Position numbers and translations under genes: made by a program
Source: Oscillospiraceae bacterium
GTDB lineage: Bacteria > Bacillota > Clostridia > Oscillospirales > Oscillospiraceae
DNA length: 64,000 nucleotides
Reading direction: 5' to 3'
NCBI GenBank assembly: GCA_020025575.1
Contig: JAHHRW010000002.1
Location: 62,001-126,000, forward strand
Part shown: positions 50,358-59,177 of the stretch, in pieces
Layout of the letters: each line of letters begins with the position of its first letter
Position numbering within the stretch: the first letter of the stretch is position 1
Notes under the pieces: model-generated
The model's input: only the letters and a program-made list of their open reading frames with translations
What the model was told of the DNA's origin: nothing
Databases searched by the model: none

Positions 50358-51509
50358 CTATGGGTGAGCCATAGACACCATTCCTAATAATTCCACAAAT
50401 AAATCTGCAAAATTCTTGCGCTCTACAGGTTGTTCTGCGACCAAAGGAATGCGAAGCAGGATTTCATCTCCGGATTTGATACAGATTTCACCCAGCTTTG
50501 CACTCTGCGGAATGGGCGCGCTCACTTCCGGAAGAACCGTCAGCTCATGATTCAACTTAGATACTTCGCCTTTTTTCACCAGAAGCTTACTGTTTCCTTG
50601 GGGAACCAGATGGATTTGTTTGGCTTTTCCCAACTTAACGGGGACGAAAGCATCTTCCGGTACAGGGGCATCATATAGGGAATAGGTTGCAAATCCATAG
50701 TCCAGCAACTGACGGCAGGTGGAAAACCGGTCGGCAGAGGTTTCACAGCCCATGACAACGGCAATCAATTCCATGCCGTCTCGCAATGCCGAGGCCGACA
50801 GGCAATATCCGGCACTGGAGGTAAATCCGGTTTTAAGACCAGTGGCTCCGGAATAAAAACGAATCAGCTTGTTGGTGTTGTTGAGGCCAAACGCACCGCC
50901 CCGGACAGAATCCATCCAGATGGTGGTAAATTTTTTAATATCCGGATGCTTGGTGAGCAGTTCCTGGGACATGAGCGCAATGTCGTAGGCACTGGTGCGA
51001 TGATTAGAGGCATCGGGGCTGTCATCCAGTCCGGTACAGTTGACGAATTGGGTGTCGTTCATGCCGAGTTCTTGGGCACGGGCGTTCATTTTTTCCACAA
51101 AGGCACTCTCGGAACCTGCCAAATGCTCCGCCATGGCGCAGGCGCAGTCATTGGCAGAGGATACAGCAATGGATTTGACCATATCCTCTACGCTCATGGT
51201 TTCTCCAACCTTTAGGTAGACCTGACTTCCGCCCTTGGCGGTGGCGGTTTCCGAGGCGGTGACGGTATCTGTCCACTGCAGGGCGCCGGAGTCAATGGCC
51301 TCCATAACCAGCAGCAGGGTCATGATTTTTGTGACACTGGCGGGAGCCAGGCGTTCGTGTTCATTGCGGCTTTGCAGGATGGTACCCGTGGCGGCATCCA
51401 TCAGAAGATATGATTTTCCGGGATACTCGGCCTCCTGTGCTTGTACTGCAGGTGTGAGCACCGACAGCATCGTCAATATGGTAAGAATCAAACAGCCCAG
51501 ACGCTTCAA
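50358..51509 (-). CDS. dacF: D-alanyl-D-alanine carboxypeptidase (DacF/PBP5 type)
   Basis: A 383-residue exported penicillin-binding protein trimming the terminal D-Ala from peptidoglycan stem peptides. A signal peptide (LILTILTMLSVLTPAVQAQ) is followed by SxxK Ser58-Lys61 (ASVTKIM), SxN at 118-120 (SSAN) and a KTG box (GLKTGFTSSAG), then a C-terminal PBP5 beta domain and an amphipathic end. The start is TTG at 51509, with GAGGAGG 9 bases upstream; the longer open frame starts in the ribosome site and is not used. The divergent neighbour is a SpoIIQ-like LytM gene, which points to a sporulation or cell-wall role. Confidence 0.92.
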   Translation of the reverse strand: MKRLGCLILTILTMLSVLTPAVQAQEAEYPGKSYLLMDAATGTILQSRNEHERLAPASVTKIMTLLLVMEAIDSGALQWTDTVTASETATAKGGSQVYLKVGETMSVEDMVKSIAVSSANDCACAMAEHLAGSESAFVEKMNARAQELGMNDTQFVNCTGLDDSPDASNHRTSAYDIALMSQELLTKHPDIKKFTTIWMDSVRGGAFGLNNTNKLIRFYSGATGLKTGFTSSAGYCLSASALRDGMELIAVVMGCETSADRFSTCRQLLDYGFATYSLYDAPVPEDAFVPVKLGKAKQIHLVPQGNSKLLVKKGEVSKLNHELTVLPEVSAPIPQSAKLGEICIKSGDEILLRIPLVAEQPVERKNFADLFVELLGMVSMAHP

Positions 51510-51648
51510 TGGTTGATCCCTCCTCGATATGGTTACCAAATGGTATGCACCATGTGGGGCGGGTAGTCCGAAATTTATTGGAAAAAAGTTTCTCTGCAGG
51601 GTTTAAGTGGTTGTAATGTGGCAATACTTGTCCTCGGAGGTGCTTAAT

Positions 51649-52308
51649 ATGAGCGACAAAAACACGAGTCGTCATTTCGGCGGCAAGGGCTACTACATAG
51701 CCCTGGTCCTGTGTGCGTTAGCCATCGGGATCTCGGGCTATGTATATTACAACAATGCCAACGAAGTGGACTCACTTCAAAGTTTGGATACACCGGTTAT
51801 TTCCACCGATGCAACCAAACAAACCAAGCCTGACGGGACTGCTGCTGCAAATGCAACCCAGCCCCAGACGACTCAGTCCACCAAACCCACGGCAGCAAAG
51901 ACTGCAACCTGCACACCTGTAGAGGGAGAAATCCTGGCAGAATATGCAATGGAATGTCTGAGTTATAATGAAACTACCAGAGATTGGCGTGTCCACAATG
52001 GTGTGGATATTGCCGCACAGAGCGGTACTCAGGTTTGTGCTGCTGCAGATGGCAAGGTTTATACCGTCTATGAAGATGACCAGATGGGCACGACTGTGGT
52101 GATTCGTCATGACAATGGTTATACCACCAAATATTCAAGCCTTGCCGAAGAAGTCAGCGTGGCTGCAGGTGATACGGTCAAGATGGGCGATGCCATTGGC
52201 TGCGTCGGCACAACAGCTCTGATGGAGCAGGCATTGGGTGACCATGTTCATTTCGGTGTCACCCAAAATGATGAACCCGTGGATCCCAAAGCGTTCCTGG
52301 GGGAGTAA
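51649..52308 (+). CDS. SpoIIQ-like LytM/M23 peptidase-domain membrane protein
   Basis: A 219-residue protein. It has a short cytoplasmic tail, one membrane helix (about 15-34), a Thr/Gln/Pro-rich linker (45-90) and a C-terminal LytM domain with intact zinc ligands His116 and Asp120 (HNGVD) and His199/His201 (HVHFG). Clostridial SpoIIQ, which bridges forespore and mother cell through SpoIIIAH and holds zinc, has this layout; a general cell-wall endopeptidase is the alternative. The start at 51649 follows GGAGG; the longer frame is unsupported. No sporulation-sigma promoter was identified by eye. Confidence 0.75.
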   Translation: MSDKNTSRHFGGKGYYIALVLCALAIGISGYVYYNNANEVDSLQSLDTPVISTDATKQTKPDGTAAANATQPQTTQSTKPTAAKTATCTPVEGEILAEYAMECLSYNETTRDWRVHNGVDIAAQSGTQVCAAADGKVYTVYEDDQMGTTVVIRHDNGYTTKYSSLAEEVSVAAGDTVKMGDAIGCVGTTALMEQALGDHVHFGVTQNDEPVDPKAFLGE

Positions 52309-52346
52309 ACACGAAACGATTCTTTTCATTTTTCTTTCCTCTTTGT

Positions 52347-52377
52347 ATGCCGCTGAAAATTTCAGCGGCATTTTTTT
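52347..52377 (+). terminator. Terminator of the SpoIIQ-like gene
   Basis: ATGCCGCTGAAAATTTCAGCGGCAT is an 11-12-base stem (52347-52370) followed by TTTTTTT. Confidence 0.85.
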
Positions 52378-52380
52378 CAA

Positions 52381-52407
52381 AAGAGCCGCCCATATTGGGC
52401 GGCTCTT
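52381..52407 (-). terminator. Terminator of the yhaN-like operon
   Basis: AAGAGCCGCCC pairs with GGGCGGCTCTT (52381-52391 and 52397-52407); TTTTG follows on the minus strand. Hairpins of the two convergent genes stand side by side. Confidence 0.7.
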
Positions 52408-52495
52408 GAACGGTTTGCGTGTAAAACTGCGGATATTTTTATGCTTGCATCTGTGTGGTACCAACCCATGTTTGCTGATTGCAAGAATACATACT

Positions 52496-54373
52496 TTATG
52501 GATTTATAAGATTTTTCTCACGATCCTGACAGGACAGCAATAGGATCTGCCGACTTCTTGACAACTCTTTCAGCAGCTGCAGGGCACATTCCAATCGCTG
52601 CTGGTCGAATCGGATCAGAGCGTCATCCAATATCAGCGGCGCATGGGGGTTCAATGCCTCCCACACGGCCAATCGCAGTGCAAGATACATTTGGTCAGAG
52701 GTGCCGTCGCTGCGCCATTGGGCGGTGCGTAGAGTGGTTTCAGAGTCTTTAGCAGCCTGTATGGTCAGATCTTCACCGATGGAGATGCGGTCGTATTGCC
52801 CCTGTGTCAGCCTGCTGAGAAATTGCCCGGCGCGGCGGGTGATTCTGGGGGCGAAACGCCGCTGCAGCTCCTGCGTGGCAGTTTCCAACGCTTTTTGTCC
52901 GAAATCCAGTGCTCGGTAGGTTTTTTCCAATTCTTTTAACCGCCGCTGTGCAAAGGACAGCTGGGACTGTAAAATGGTGTAATCGGGGAGAAGTTCCATC
53001 TTGCCTTGGCACTGACCCAGCTGGATACGGCACCGCTGCAAAAGCTCGTTGGCCCGATTCAGCTCGTTCATGGTTTCCTCTTTGCCTAAGGTCAGTGAAT
53101 CCGCCTGATCTGGTTTGTCGGCTTTTTTTGCCATGGCCAGCAGAGATTGCAGTTGAATTTTTGCCTGAATGGTTTCACGGCGCATACGTTCCAGATGCTC
53201 TACCAGTTCCAGCTGATGACGCCACTGTGCCATCTGCTGAGACAGTTCGTTCTGACGGTCATCTAATTGCTTTTCTTCGATACGGCGGTTCAGCTCGTAG
53301 CGTCTGCGGCGATCGGTAACCACCGTGGACACAATAACGAAAACCAGGGACAGGGCAAAGGCACCAACTGCGGCCGGAACAGTCCCGCTGAACCATAGCA
53401 AACCTGCACCAATGGCGATCAGTACGGAAAGTGCCCACAATATGATACAGGGCAGCAGGGATTTTGGATATTTCATCGGGGTGGCGTCGATTTGCTTTAA
53501 CAGGGCCTGTGCCTGAGTCAGTTTCCCAAGCAGCTCACCTCGTGGTGGGAGACGCTTGCAGCGCGATTCCAGCTCGTCCAGTTCAGCCTGGGCCGCTTTT
53601 ACGGTGTCTGCCGCGTCATTTACCTGTTGAACTGCCTCGGCGGACTGCTGATAGGCAAGGGTATTCCGGTGAACTTCCAGCTGGTTACGATAGGCTTCGG
53701 TTTTCTGAATCTGCGCTTGCAATTGTTCAGCTTGCTGCGACAGAGCGGTCTGCTCATGCAGCTGTTGCTGCAGGGTTTGAATTTGTGCCTGCACATCCGG
53801 AATCAGTCCGCTGCGGTTATAGCGGCAGCGATTTTTGTATTCCCGGAGTTTTTTTGCCAACAGATCGGCACTGCCGGACTCGTCGCCTGTGGTGACCAGA
53901 GCGTTCAGTCGGCGGCGCAGAGCCTCATCCTGCTGAACGGGAAGATCGGTAAAACGGATGAATCCCGTGCGCATAAACACACTGCGTTCCACGCCCAGAA
54001 GTACCTGACCGCAGTTATCGGCACGCAGCTGCTCCACCGGAAGACCGGAATGGGTTTCGTAAGCAATCAATTCCCCCAAAGGAATCCTGCCTTTGGTGCG
54101 GCGTTCAATGGTGATATCCCGTCCGTTCCATTCCAGCCGGATTCGACCGGACATGGACTTGCCGGACCAGGGCTGATAGTGCTCTTTGTCGGCAAGCTGA
54201 TCTTTGGTGGAGCGTTCCCGGGTATCGATACCATAGAGCATGGCGGTTAAGAATGCGCACCATGTGCTTTTCCCCCATTCGTTGGGGGCGGTGATGATAT
54301 TGAGTCCCTCTGATAGCTCCAATGTAACACCATCAAGCTTGCCAAAGGTGGCAGTCATGGAGTAGATTTTCAC
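52496..54373 (-). CDS. YhaN-like SMC/Rad50-type AAA ATPase with membrane hairpin
   Basis: A 625-residue protein. The N-terminal ATP-binding part shows SEGLNIITAPNEWGKST (P-loop) and RTGFIRFTDLP; a long coiled coil with a hydrophobic hairpin in the middle (ILWALSVLIAIGAGLLWF and GAFALSLVFVIVSTVV) follows; the C-terminus has GTSDQMYLALRLA (signature) and LILDDALIRFD (Walker B). This is the YhaN plan, the partner of exonuclease YhaO. The start is GTG at 54373, overlapping the yhaO-like stop, with GGAGG 10 bases upstream; the long open frame further upstream is inside yhaO. It probably processes DNA ends at the membrane. Confidence 0.82.
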   Translation of the reverse strand: MKIYSMTATFGKLDGVTLELSEGLNIITAPNEWGKSTWCAFLTAMLYGIDTRERSTKDQLADKEHYQPWSGKSMSGRIRLEWNGRDITIERRTKGRIPLGELIAYETHSGLPVEQLRADNCGQVLLGVERSVFMRTGFIRFTDLPVQQDEALRRRLNALVTTGDESGSADLLAKKLREYKNRCRYNRSGLIPDVQAQIQTLQQQLHEQTALSQQAEQLQAQIQKTEAYRNQLEVHRNTLAYQQSAEAVQQVNDAADTVKAAQAELDELESRCKRLPPRGELLGKLTQAQALLKQIDATPMKYPKSLLPCIILWALSVLIAIGAGLLWFSGTVPAAVGAFALSLVFVIVSTVVTDRRRRYELNRRIEEKQLDDRQNELSQQMAQWRHQLELVEHLERMRRETIQAKIQLQSLLAMAKKADKPDQADSLTLGKEETMNELNRANELLQRCRIQLGQCQGKMELLPDYTILQSQLSFAQRRLKELEKTYRALDFGQKALETATQELQRRFAPRITRRAGQFLSRLTQGQYDRISIGEDLTIQAAKDSETTLRTAQWRSDGTSDQMYLALRLAVWEALNPHAPLILDDALIRFDQQRLECALQLLKELSRSRQILLLSCQDREKNLINP

Positions 54374-55443
54374 GGCAGTTCCACCTCCCGCCCCTGCAGA
54401 ATCTGTCTGGAAATGCGGGCGGTCAGTTCCAGAGTCGCAACAGTTTCTGCGTCCTGACCTTCCATTGCGTTTTGCAGAATCTGAAAATACATGCCTTCCA
54501 GAGAATCCTGACCAACGGTTTCCCAAATATCTCCTGCGGGAATGGTTTCGTCCAATATCCGCAGATTGGGGTATTGGGGGAATCGGCCATTCAGCCGGTC
54601 TATCGCATTGTGGCGAACCTCACCGGTTAAGCGGATTCGGAAGAAATCTTCACTGCCGCCGGGGGGCAGCAGTGATTCTACCGCACCCACAGGGTCATCA
54701 CCTGCAACGGCTGAGGAATCGTAAAACCGGGGCACATCCAGTGGAAGAAAGCGAACATGGGCGCTTTCTTCCAGCTCTACCACCAGAACGCCCTTGACGC
54801 CTGTTTCATCATATCCGTGCCCCATGGGACAGCCGGGCCATGCACACATTCCGGCCCCTGCGCCAAAGCGCCCCGGGGCGTGAATGTGCCCCAGAGCCAC
54901 ATAGTCAAGACCTGCATCCCGAATCTGGGCAGCGGTGACAGGACAGTAGGCGGATGCGGTGCTGGTAGGGTCTGCGTGCAGTACCATAAGCGCATATTTT
55001 TCGTGGCCACCGGCCTGAAAGTCGGCAAGCAGACCCGGGCATTCCATAGACTGAAATCCAGCACCGTATATGCGGCAGTCCAGTTCCGAGACAACCTGAG
55101 AAGTAATGGCCTGTTTCTTGAAAATATGGACATTAGGTGGCCAGCTTTCCCGAATCCAAGGACTGGAATCGCACACATAGTCATGGTTCCCCGGGGCGAT
55201 GAAGACGGGGATGGACATGCGCTCCAAGGCCCGATAGACGGCATCTGCGCTTTCTTTTGTATAGGCGCCGTCGAACAGGTCCCCGGATAACAGGCAAATC
55301 TGGCATTCTTCCCGGATGGCGATATCTGCAATCATATCCGGAAGTTTCAGCATTTTTTTTCGGAGAAATTCTTTTTGCGCATGGGTGAAACCGCCCAGAG
55401 GCGCATCCAGATGCCAGTCGGCACTGTGAAGAATTTTAATCAT
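54370..55443 (-). CDS. YhaO/SbcD-like DNA repair exonuclease
   Basis: A 357-residue calcineurin-fold nuclease. The metal ligands are HSADWHLDAP (Asp9, His11), LLSGDLFDG, PGNHD and GHIHAP, as in SbcD/Mre11. It pairs with the downstream YhaN-like ATPase (overlapping genes), as SbcD does with SbcC. It starts at ATG 55443 overlapping the stop of the ymdB-like gene, so the three genes form one operon. Probable role: nucleolytic processing of DNA breaks or stalled forks. Confidence 0.85.
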   Translation of the reverse strand: MIKILHSADWHLDAPLGGFTHAQKEFLRKKMLKLPDMIADIAIREECQICLLSGDLFDGAYTKESADAVYRALERMSIPVFIAPGNHDYVCDSSPWIRESWPPNVHIFKKQAITSQVVSELDCRIYGAGFQSMECPGLLADFQAGGHEKYALMVLHADPTSTASAYCPVTAAQIRDAGLDYVALGHIHAPGRFGAGAGMCAWPGCPMGHGYDETGVKGVLVVELEESAHVRFLPLDVPRFYDSSAVAGDDPVGAVESLLPPGGSEDFFRIRLTGEVRHNAIDRLNGRFPQYPNLRILDETIPAGDIWETVGQDSLEGMYFQILQNAMEGQDAETVATLELTARISRQILQGREVELP

Positions 55444-56212
55444 GGATATCCACTCTTTCTACGCTCTTACACTTGCCGCTGGCGGCGTCAATGGTGAATA
55501 GGACGGCATTCAGCTTTGTAGGGCCGCCGGCGCACTGATAACGGGCGTATAACTCTCCGCGGAATTTATCGATGGACAGCTTGGGAGCAATGCCCAGAAC
55601 GGAAACCGCGGGACCGGTCATACCCAAATCCGTCACATATCCCGTTCCTTTTGGCAGAATCTGGGTGTCTGCGGTGGGGACATGGGTGTGGGTGCCCCAT
55701 ACTGCACTGACTTTTCCATCGAGCATATAGCCCATAGCCAATTTTTCAGAGGTGGCCTCTGCGTGGATTTCCACGAAAATCAGCTTGGTATCGATTTCTT
55801 TCAGAATTTTATCCATCAGCAGGAATGGGTTGTCCGGGGTATAGTCCATACCGCAGCGGCCAATCAGGTCAATGACGGCGATATCTCCTGCCTTGGTTTC
55901 GTAAATGCCCCAGCCACGACCGGGCTGCTGGGGAGGGAAGTTGGCAGGGCGGAGCACATAGGGGCTGTCATCCATATAGGAAACGATTTCCCGACGGGAA
56001 AAGGTGTGGTTGCCCATGGTGATGACATCGGCTCCTGCATCCATGATTTCTTCGCCCTGCTGGGGGGTCATGCCGAGGTTGCTGGCATTTTCGCCGTTGA
56101 CGATGACGAAGTCTGCACCGCAGTCCCGTTTGAGTTTGCGAAGACTTTTGCAGATCCGATTCAACCCCGGCTCTCCTACCACATCACCAACTGCCAATAC
56201 TTTCAAATCCAT
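55436..56212 (-). CDS. ymdB: YmdB-family metallophosphoesterase (2',3'-cyclic phosphodiesterase)
   Basis: A 258-residue protein of the TIGR00282 group. The metal-binding DVVGEPG, NGENAS, MGNHTF, EIHAEATSEK and WGTHTHVPTAD motifs are all present. Bacillus YmdB cleaves 2',3'-cyclic nucleotides and acts in biofilm/sporulation-type decisions; its usual partner is RNase Y, not found here. The start at 56212 follows GGAGG at 8 bases; the longer frame has no site. It is the first gene of the ymdB-yhaO-yhaN unit. Confidence 0.9.
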   Translation of the reverse strand: MDLKVLAVGDVVGEPGLNRICKSLRKLKRDCGADFVIVNGENASNLGMTPQQGEEIMDAGADVITMGNHTFSRREIVSYMDDSPYVLRPANFPPQQPGRGWGIYETKAGDIAVIDLIGRCGMDYTPDNPFLLMDKILKEIDTKLIFVEIHAEATSEKLAMGYMLDGKVSAVWGTHTHVPTADTQILPKGTGYVTDLGMTGPAVSVLGIAPKLSIDKFRGELYARYQCAGGPTKLNAVLFTIDAASGKCKSVERVDIHD

Positions 56213-56272
56213 CGCACAATCCTCCTGGTTCTTTTCTGATAGTATATACGAAATCTTCCGCTTTCGCAATCA

Positions 56273-56308
56273 AAACAACCCCTTCCAATCATTAAGATTT
56301 GGAAGGGG
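56273..56308 (-). terminator. Terminator of the 56-residue membrane protein gene
   Basis: CCCCTTCCAA (56279-56288) pairs with TTGGAAGGGG (56299-56308); the minus-strand tail is TTGTTTTG. Confidence 0.7.
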
Positions 56309-56337
56309 CTGTTTTCTGTTTGGATTCCTGCGACAAT

Positions 56338-56508
56338 CTATACAAAGACAGACCAAATCACAGGAATCAGACTGATACAAATGACACCTGCACAGCAGAT
56401 TAAAACCACTTTTCTCAACTGGCCGTTACCATCGCATTTCCGGTCAATCGAACCGGAAAGCAATGCAGCAACAATAGAGGCGATGATTAAGATTGAAGAT
56501 AATGCCAT
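56338..56508 (-). CDS. Small two-helix membrane protein (56 residues)
   Basis: A short open frame beginning MALSSILIIASIVAALLSG and containing a second hydrophobic stretch (VVLICCAGVICISLIPVIW) separated by a charged loop (SIDRKCDGNGQLRK). GGAGGGG lies 8 bases before the ATG and a terminator follows 30 bases after the stop, so it looks like a real transcription unit. I do not recognise a family. It resembles the many small holin-like or toxin-like membrane proteins in size, but there is no antitoxin or antisense RNA signal. Confidence 0.6.
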   Translation of the reverse strand: MALSSILIIASIVAALLSGSIDRKCDGNGQLRKVVLICCAGVICISLIPVIWSVFV

Positions 56509-56561
56509 AGGGAACCCCTCCGTCTGAAATCATGTGCGGTTCTTTGTGCAGCGGATTTTGA

Positions 56562-58334
56562 TTATTCCTTAATATTGATGGCGATGTGAACATCGTCCAG
56601 CTGTTTCTGGGAAACCGTGGTGGGGGCATCCATCATCAGGTCCTGTGCGTTTTTATTCATGGGGAAGGTGATGACCTCACGGATGGACTCTTCACCGGTC
56701 AGCAGCATGATGATGCGGTCAACACCGGGGGCGGCACCGGCATGGGGAGGCGCACCATAGGTGAAAGCGTTGTACATGGCAGGGAACTTTGCCTTCACAT
56801 CTTCTTCGCCCAGACCGACCATTTCAAATGCCTTGACCATGATTTCGGGATCGTGGTTACGGACAGCGCCGGATGCGGTTTCGTAGCCGTTACAGACCAG
56901 ATCGTACTGGTCAGCATTGATGGCAAGCAGCTTTTCGGTGTTGCCCTCGGCATCCAGCAGAGCCTGCATACCGCCCTGAGGCATGGAGAAGGGGTTATGG
57001 CAGAATTCCAGCTCGCCGGACTCTTCGCCCATTTCGTACATGGGGAAGTCAACGATCCAGCAGAAAGCGTACTGATCTTCGTCGAAGTGACCGGGAATGC
57101 GCTTACCCAGCATGGTGCGGATAACGCCGGCGGTCTTCTGAGCAGCGGTTTTCTTTCCGGCTGCCATGCAGACAAAGCTGCCGGGCTTCAGGTCCAGCTT
57201 TTCAACAAAAGCGTCCTTGCACTCGCCCAGGAACTTGGAAATACCGCCGGTCAGATTGCCTTCGTCGTCCACGCGAACCCAGCAAGCCTTGTTGCCGGTC
57301 TGAACTTCCACATCTACCAGCAGCTTGTCAATCCACTTACGAGCCTGAGTGAAGTTGTCAACGGCAACTGCCTTGACGGTAGCGTTTTCAAAGGGGCCAA
57401 AGCCGCAGCCCTGAACGACCTCGGTCACGTCCTGAACTTCCAGGTCGATACGCAGATCGGGCTTGTCGGAGCCGTAGCGCTCCATGGCATCATTATATGC
57501 GATGTGGCGGAAAGGGGCACCGGAGATGCGCTGGTACTTGCCGAACTTCTGGAACACGGGAACCAGAACATCTTCCAAAGTGGACAGAACATCTGACTGA
57601 GAGGCAAAAGCCATTTCCATATCCAGCTGATAGAATTCGCCGGGAGTGCGGTCTGCACGGGCATCCTCATCACGGAAACAGGGCGCAATCTGGAAGTAAC
57701 GGTCAAAGCCAGAGGTCATCAGCAGCTGTTTGAACTGCTGGGGAGCCTGGGGCAGCGCATAGAACTTGCCGGGGTGGTTTCTGGCAGGAACCAGATAGTC
57801 TCTTGCACCCTCGGGAGAAGAGGCGGTCAGAATGGGGGTGGTGATTTCCAGGAATCCCTTCTCGGTCATGAGCTTGCGCAGCTCGGCAACAACCTGGCAG
57901 CGCAGAACAATGTTGCTCTTGACAGCAGGGTTGCGCAGGTCCAGGTAGCGGTACTTGAGACGGGTGTTCTCGTCAGCGTCCTTAGACTTGTTGATTTCAA
58001 AGGGCAGCTGGTTGTGACGGCACTTGCCCAGCACCTTGATCTCAGAGGGAACAACCTCAATTTCGCCGGTGGGAATCTTGGTATTCTTGCTCTCTCGTTC
58101 ACGGACAACGCCGGTGACAGAAATGGTGGACTCTTTGGTGATGCCCTTGATAATGTGCATCATATCTTCGGTATCTACAACAATCTGAGTGGTGCCATAG
58201 TAGTCACGGAGCACCAGAAATGCAAAGTTTGCGCCGACTTCACGGACATTCTCCAGCCAACCGGCCAGAGTAACGGTTTGACCTGCGTGGCTCAGACGCA
58301 GCTCACCGCAGTTATGAGTTCTGGACTGGAACAT
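56562..58334 (-). CDS. aspS: Aspartyl-tRNA synthetase
   Basis: A 590-residue class II synthetase of the bacterial type. The N-terminal anticodon-binding OB fold (VTLAGWLENVREVGANFAFLVLRD), class II motif 2 (FRDEDARADRTPGEFYQLDMEMAF), the bacteria-specific GAD insert, and motif 3 (GAAPGVDRIIMLLTGEESIREVI) are all recognisable. AAGGGG lies 9 bases before the ATG. It has its own promoter (58373-58401) and no T-box. Whether it is discriminating or not depends on the window's absence of gatCAB, which cannot be decided here. Confidence 0.96.
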   Translation of the reverse strand: MFQSRTHNCGELRLSHAGQTVTLAGWLENVREVGANFAFLVLRDYYGTTQIVVDTEDMMHIIKGITKESTISVTGVVRERESKNTKIPTGEIEVVPSEIKVLGKCRHNQLPFEINKSKDADENTRLKYRYLDLRNPAVKSNIVLRCQVVAELRKLMTEKGFLEITTPILTASSPEGARDYLVPARNHPGKFYALPQAPQQFKQLLMTSGFDRYFQIAPCFRDEDARADRTPGEFYQLDMEMAFASQSDVLSTLEDVLVPVFQKFGKYQRISGAPFRHIAYNDAMERYGSDKPDLRIDLEVQDVTEVVQGCGFGPFENATVKAVAVDNFTQARKWIDKLLVDVEVQTGNKACWVRVDDEGNLTGGISKFLGECKDAFVEKLDLKPGSFVCMAAGKKTAAQKTAGVIRTMLGKRIPGHFDEDQYAFCWIVDFPMYEMGEESGELEFCHNPFSMPQGGMQALLDAEGNTEKLLAINADQYDLVCNGYETASGAVRNHDPEIMVKAFEMVGLGEEDVKAKFPAMYNAFTYGAPPHAGAAPGVDRIIMLLTGEESIREVITFPMNKNAQDLMMDAPTTVSQKQLDDVHIAINIKE

Positions 58335-58372
58335 GAAACATATCCCCTTATTTCTTTAAATTTAGCTGATAT

Positions 58373-58401
58373 ATTATTTCACAAATGTGGCAAAAAGTCA
58401 A
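58373..58401 (-). promoter_or_regulatory. Promoter of aspS
   Basis: Minus-strand TTGACT (58396-58401), 17-base spacer, AATAAT (58373-58378), about 40 bases before the start codon. Confidence 0.6.
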
Positions 58402-58457
58402 TGTCTGAGGGGAAATAAAAACATCCTGCGGCCGAAAATACAGATTTAGAGTGTGGC

Positions 58458-58886
58458 TTAGATGGTGCTGAAAATCAGCTCGTTATATCCGGTTTCCGGG
58501 TCTTGCTCCACACCATAGCAAATGCCGGGGAGTTCTGCAATCACCAGCTCGCAGGTGGTGTTGACGATACAGCCCGGGCACAGGTGCCCGCCGATGGTAG
58601 AAAGGTCCTCCTTGGAAAGTGCGATGTGGATGTGACAGCGGGTTTTGCTGGCGGTTCCATTTAGACTGACGATCTCACAGTGCTGGTTCAATTCTCGGAT
58701 GGTAATGCCGCTGGCATCCCGGATGCGTCCTTTGCTGATACATCCCACGCCCGACAGAATGACACCGGCAGATATCTGCTTAAGTGTACACAGCGTTTTG
58801 ATGGATTCCAGCAGATCTTCACCCCGGTGCAGCCGGATACAGTGGACGATTACTTGACCTTGTCCTCTTGCGATACGATGTTCCAT
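58458..58886 (-). CDS. PPC/DUF296-domain protein
   Basis: A 142-residue protein with the PCC/DUF296 fold signature (VILSGVGCISKGRIRD, HCEIVSLNGTAS, HIHIALSKEDLSTIGGHLCPGCIVNTTCELVI). The HxH and GGHL histidines are the typical metal-binding residues of these trimers. In bacteria the domain is often a stand-alone protein of uncertain role, once thought DNA-binding by analogy to AT-hook proteins. It is monocistronic; TATAAT lies at 58916-58921. Confidence 0.85.
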   Translation of the reverse strand: MEHRIARGQGQVIVHCIRLHRGEDLLESIKTLCTLKQISAGVILSGVGCISKGRIRDASGITIRELNQHCEIVSLNGTASKTRCHIHIALSKEDLSTIGGHLCPGCIVNTTCELVIAELPGICYGVEQDPETGYNELIFSTI

Positions 58887-59037
58887 AATCTGATCCTTTC
58901 ATACAAAAAGAGCGTATTATAACAGATGATACACCCTGTAAAACATGTCGCATCCATTATATCTCCCACAGAAAACCACTGTCAACTGCCCCCAATTTAC
59001 AAAAATTCAATAAAAATTTGCATTAAGTAAATATTTC

Positions 59038-59065
59038 TTGCAATTATTTAGATATATGGTAAAAT
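59038..59065 (+). promoter_or_regulatory. Promoter of the nahK-like gene
   Basis: TTGCAA (59038-59043), 16-base spacer, TAAAAT (59060-59065); the predicted start (about 59072) is 20 bases before a three-way-junction structure. Confidence 0.65.
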
Positions 59066-59091
59066 ACATTGGTCTATACCCATATTGGCTC

Positions 59092-59133
59092 TGTGGCATT
59101 GGGAATCGCCCAACCATACAATGGTATGCCACA
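59092..59133 (+). promoter_or_regulatory. Compact three-way-junction RNA leader of the nahK-like gene
   Basis: TGTGGCAT (59092-59099) pairs with ATGCCACA (59126-59133). Between them lie two hairpins, TTGGG-aatcg-CCCAA (59099-59113) and ACCAT-aca-ATGGT (59113-59125), leaving no unpaired junction bases. A T-rich stretch (TTATTTTATCATTATTA) follows, then the GGAGG site, itself in a short GAGGAATCCTC self-complement. It could be an attenuator, a protein-binding site or a ligand-sensing RNA. Confidence 0.5.
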
Positions 59134-59177
59134 TTATTTTATCATTATTATGATTATTAAGGAGGAATCCTCGTAAA

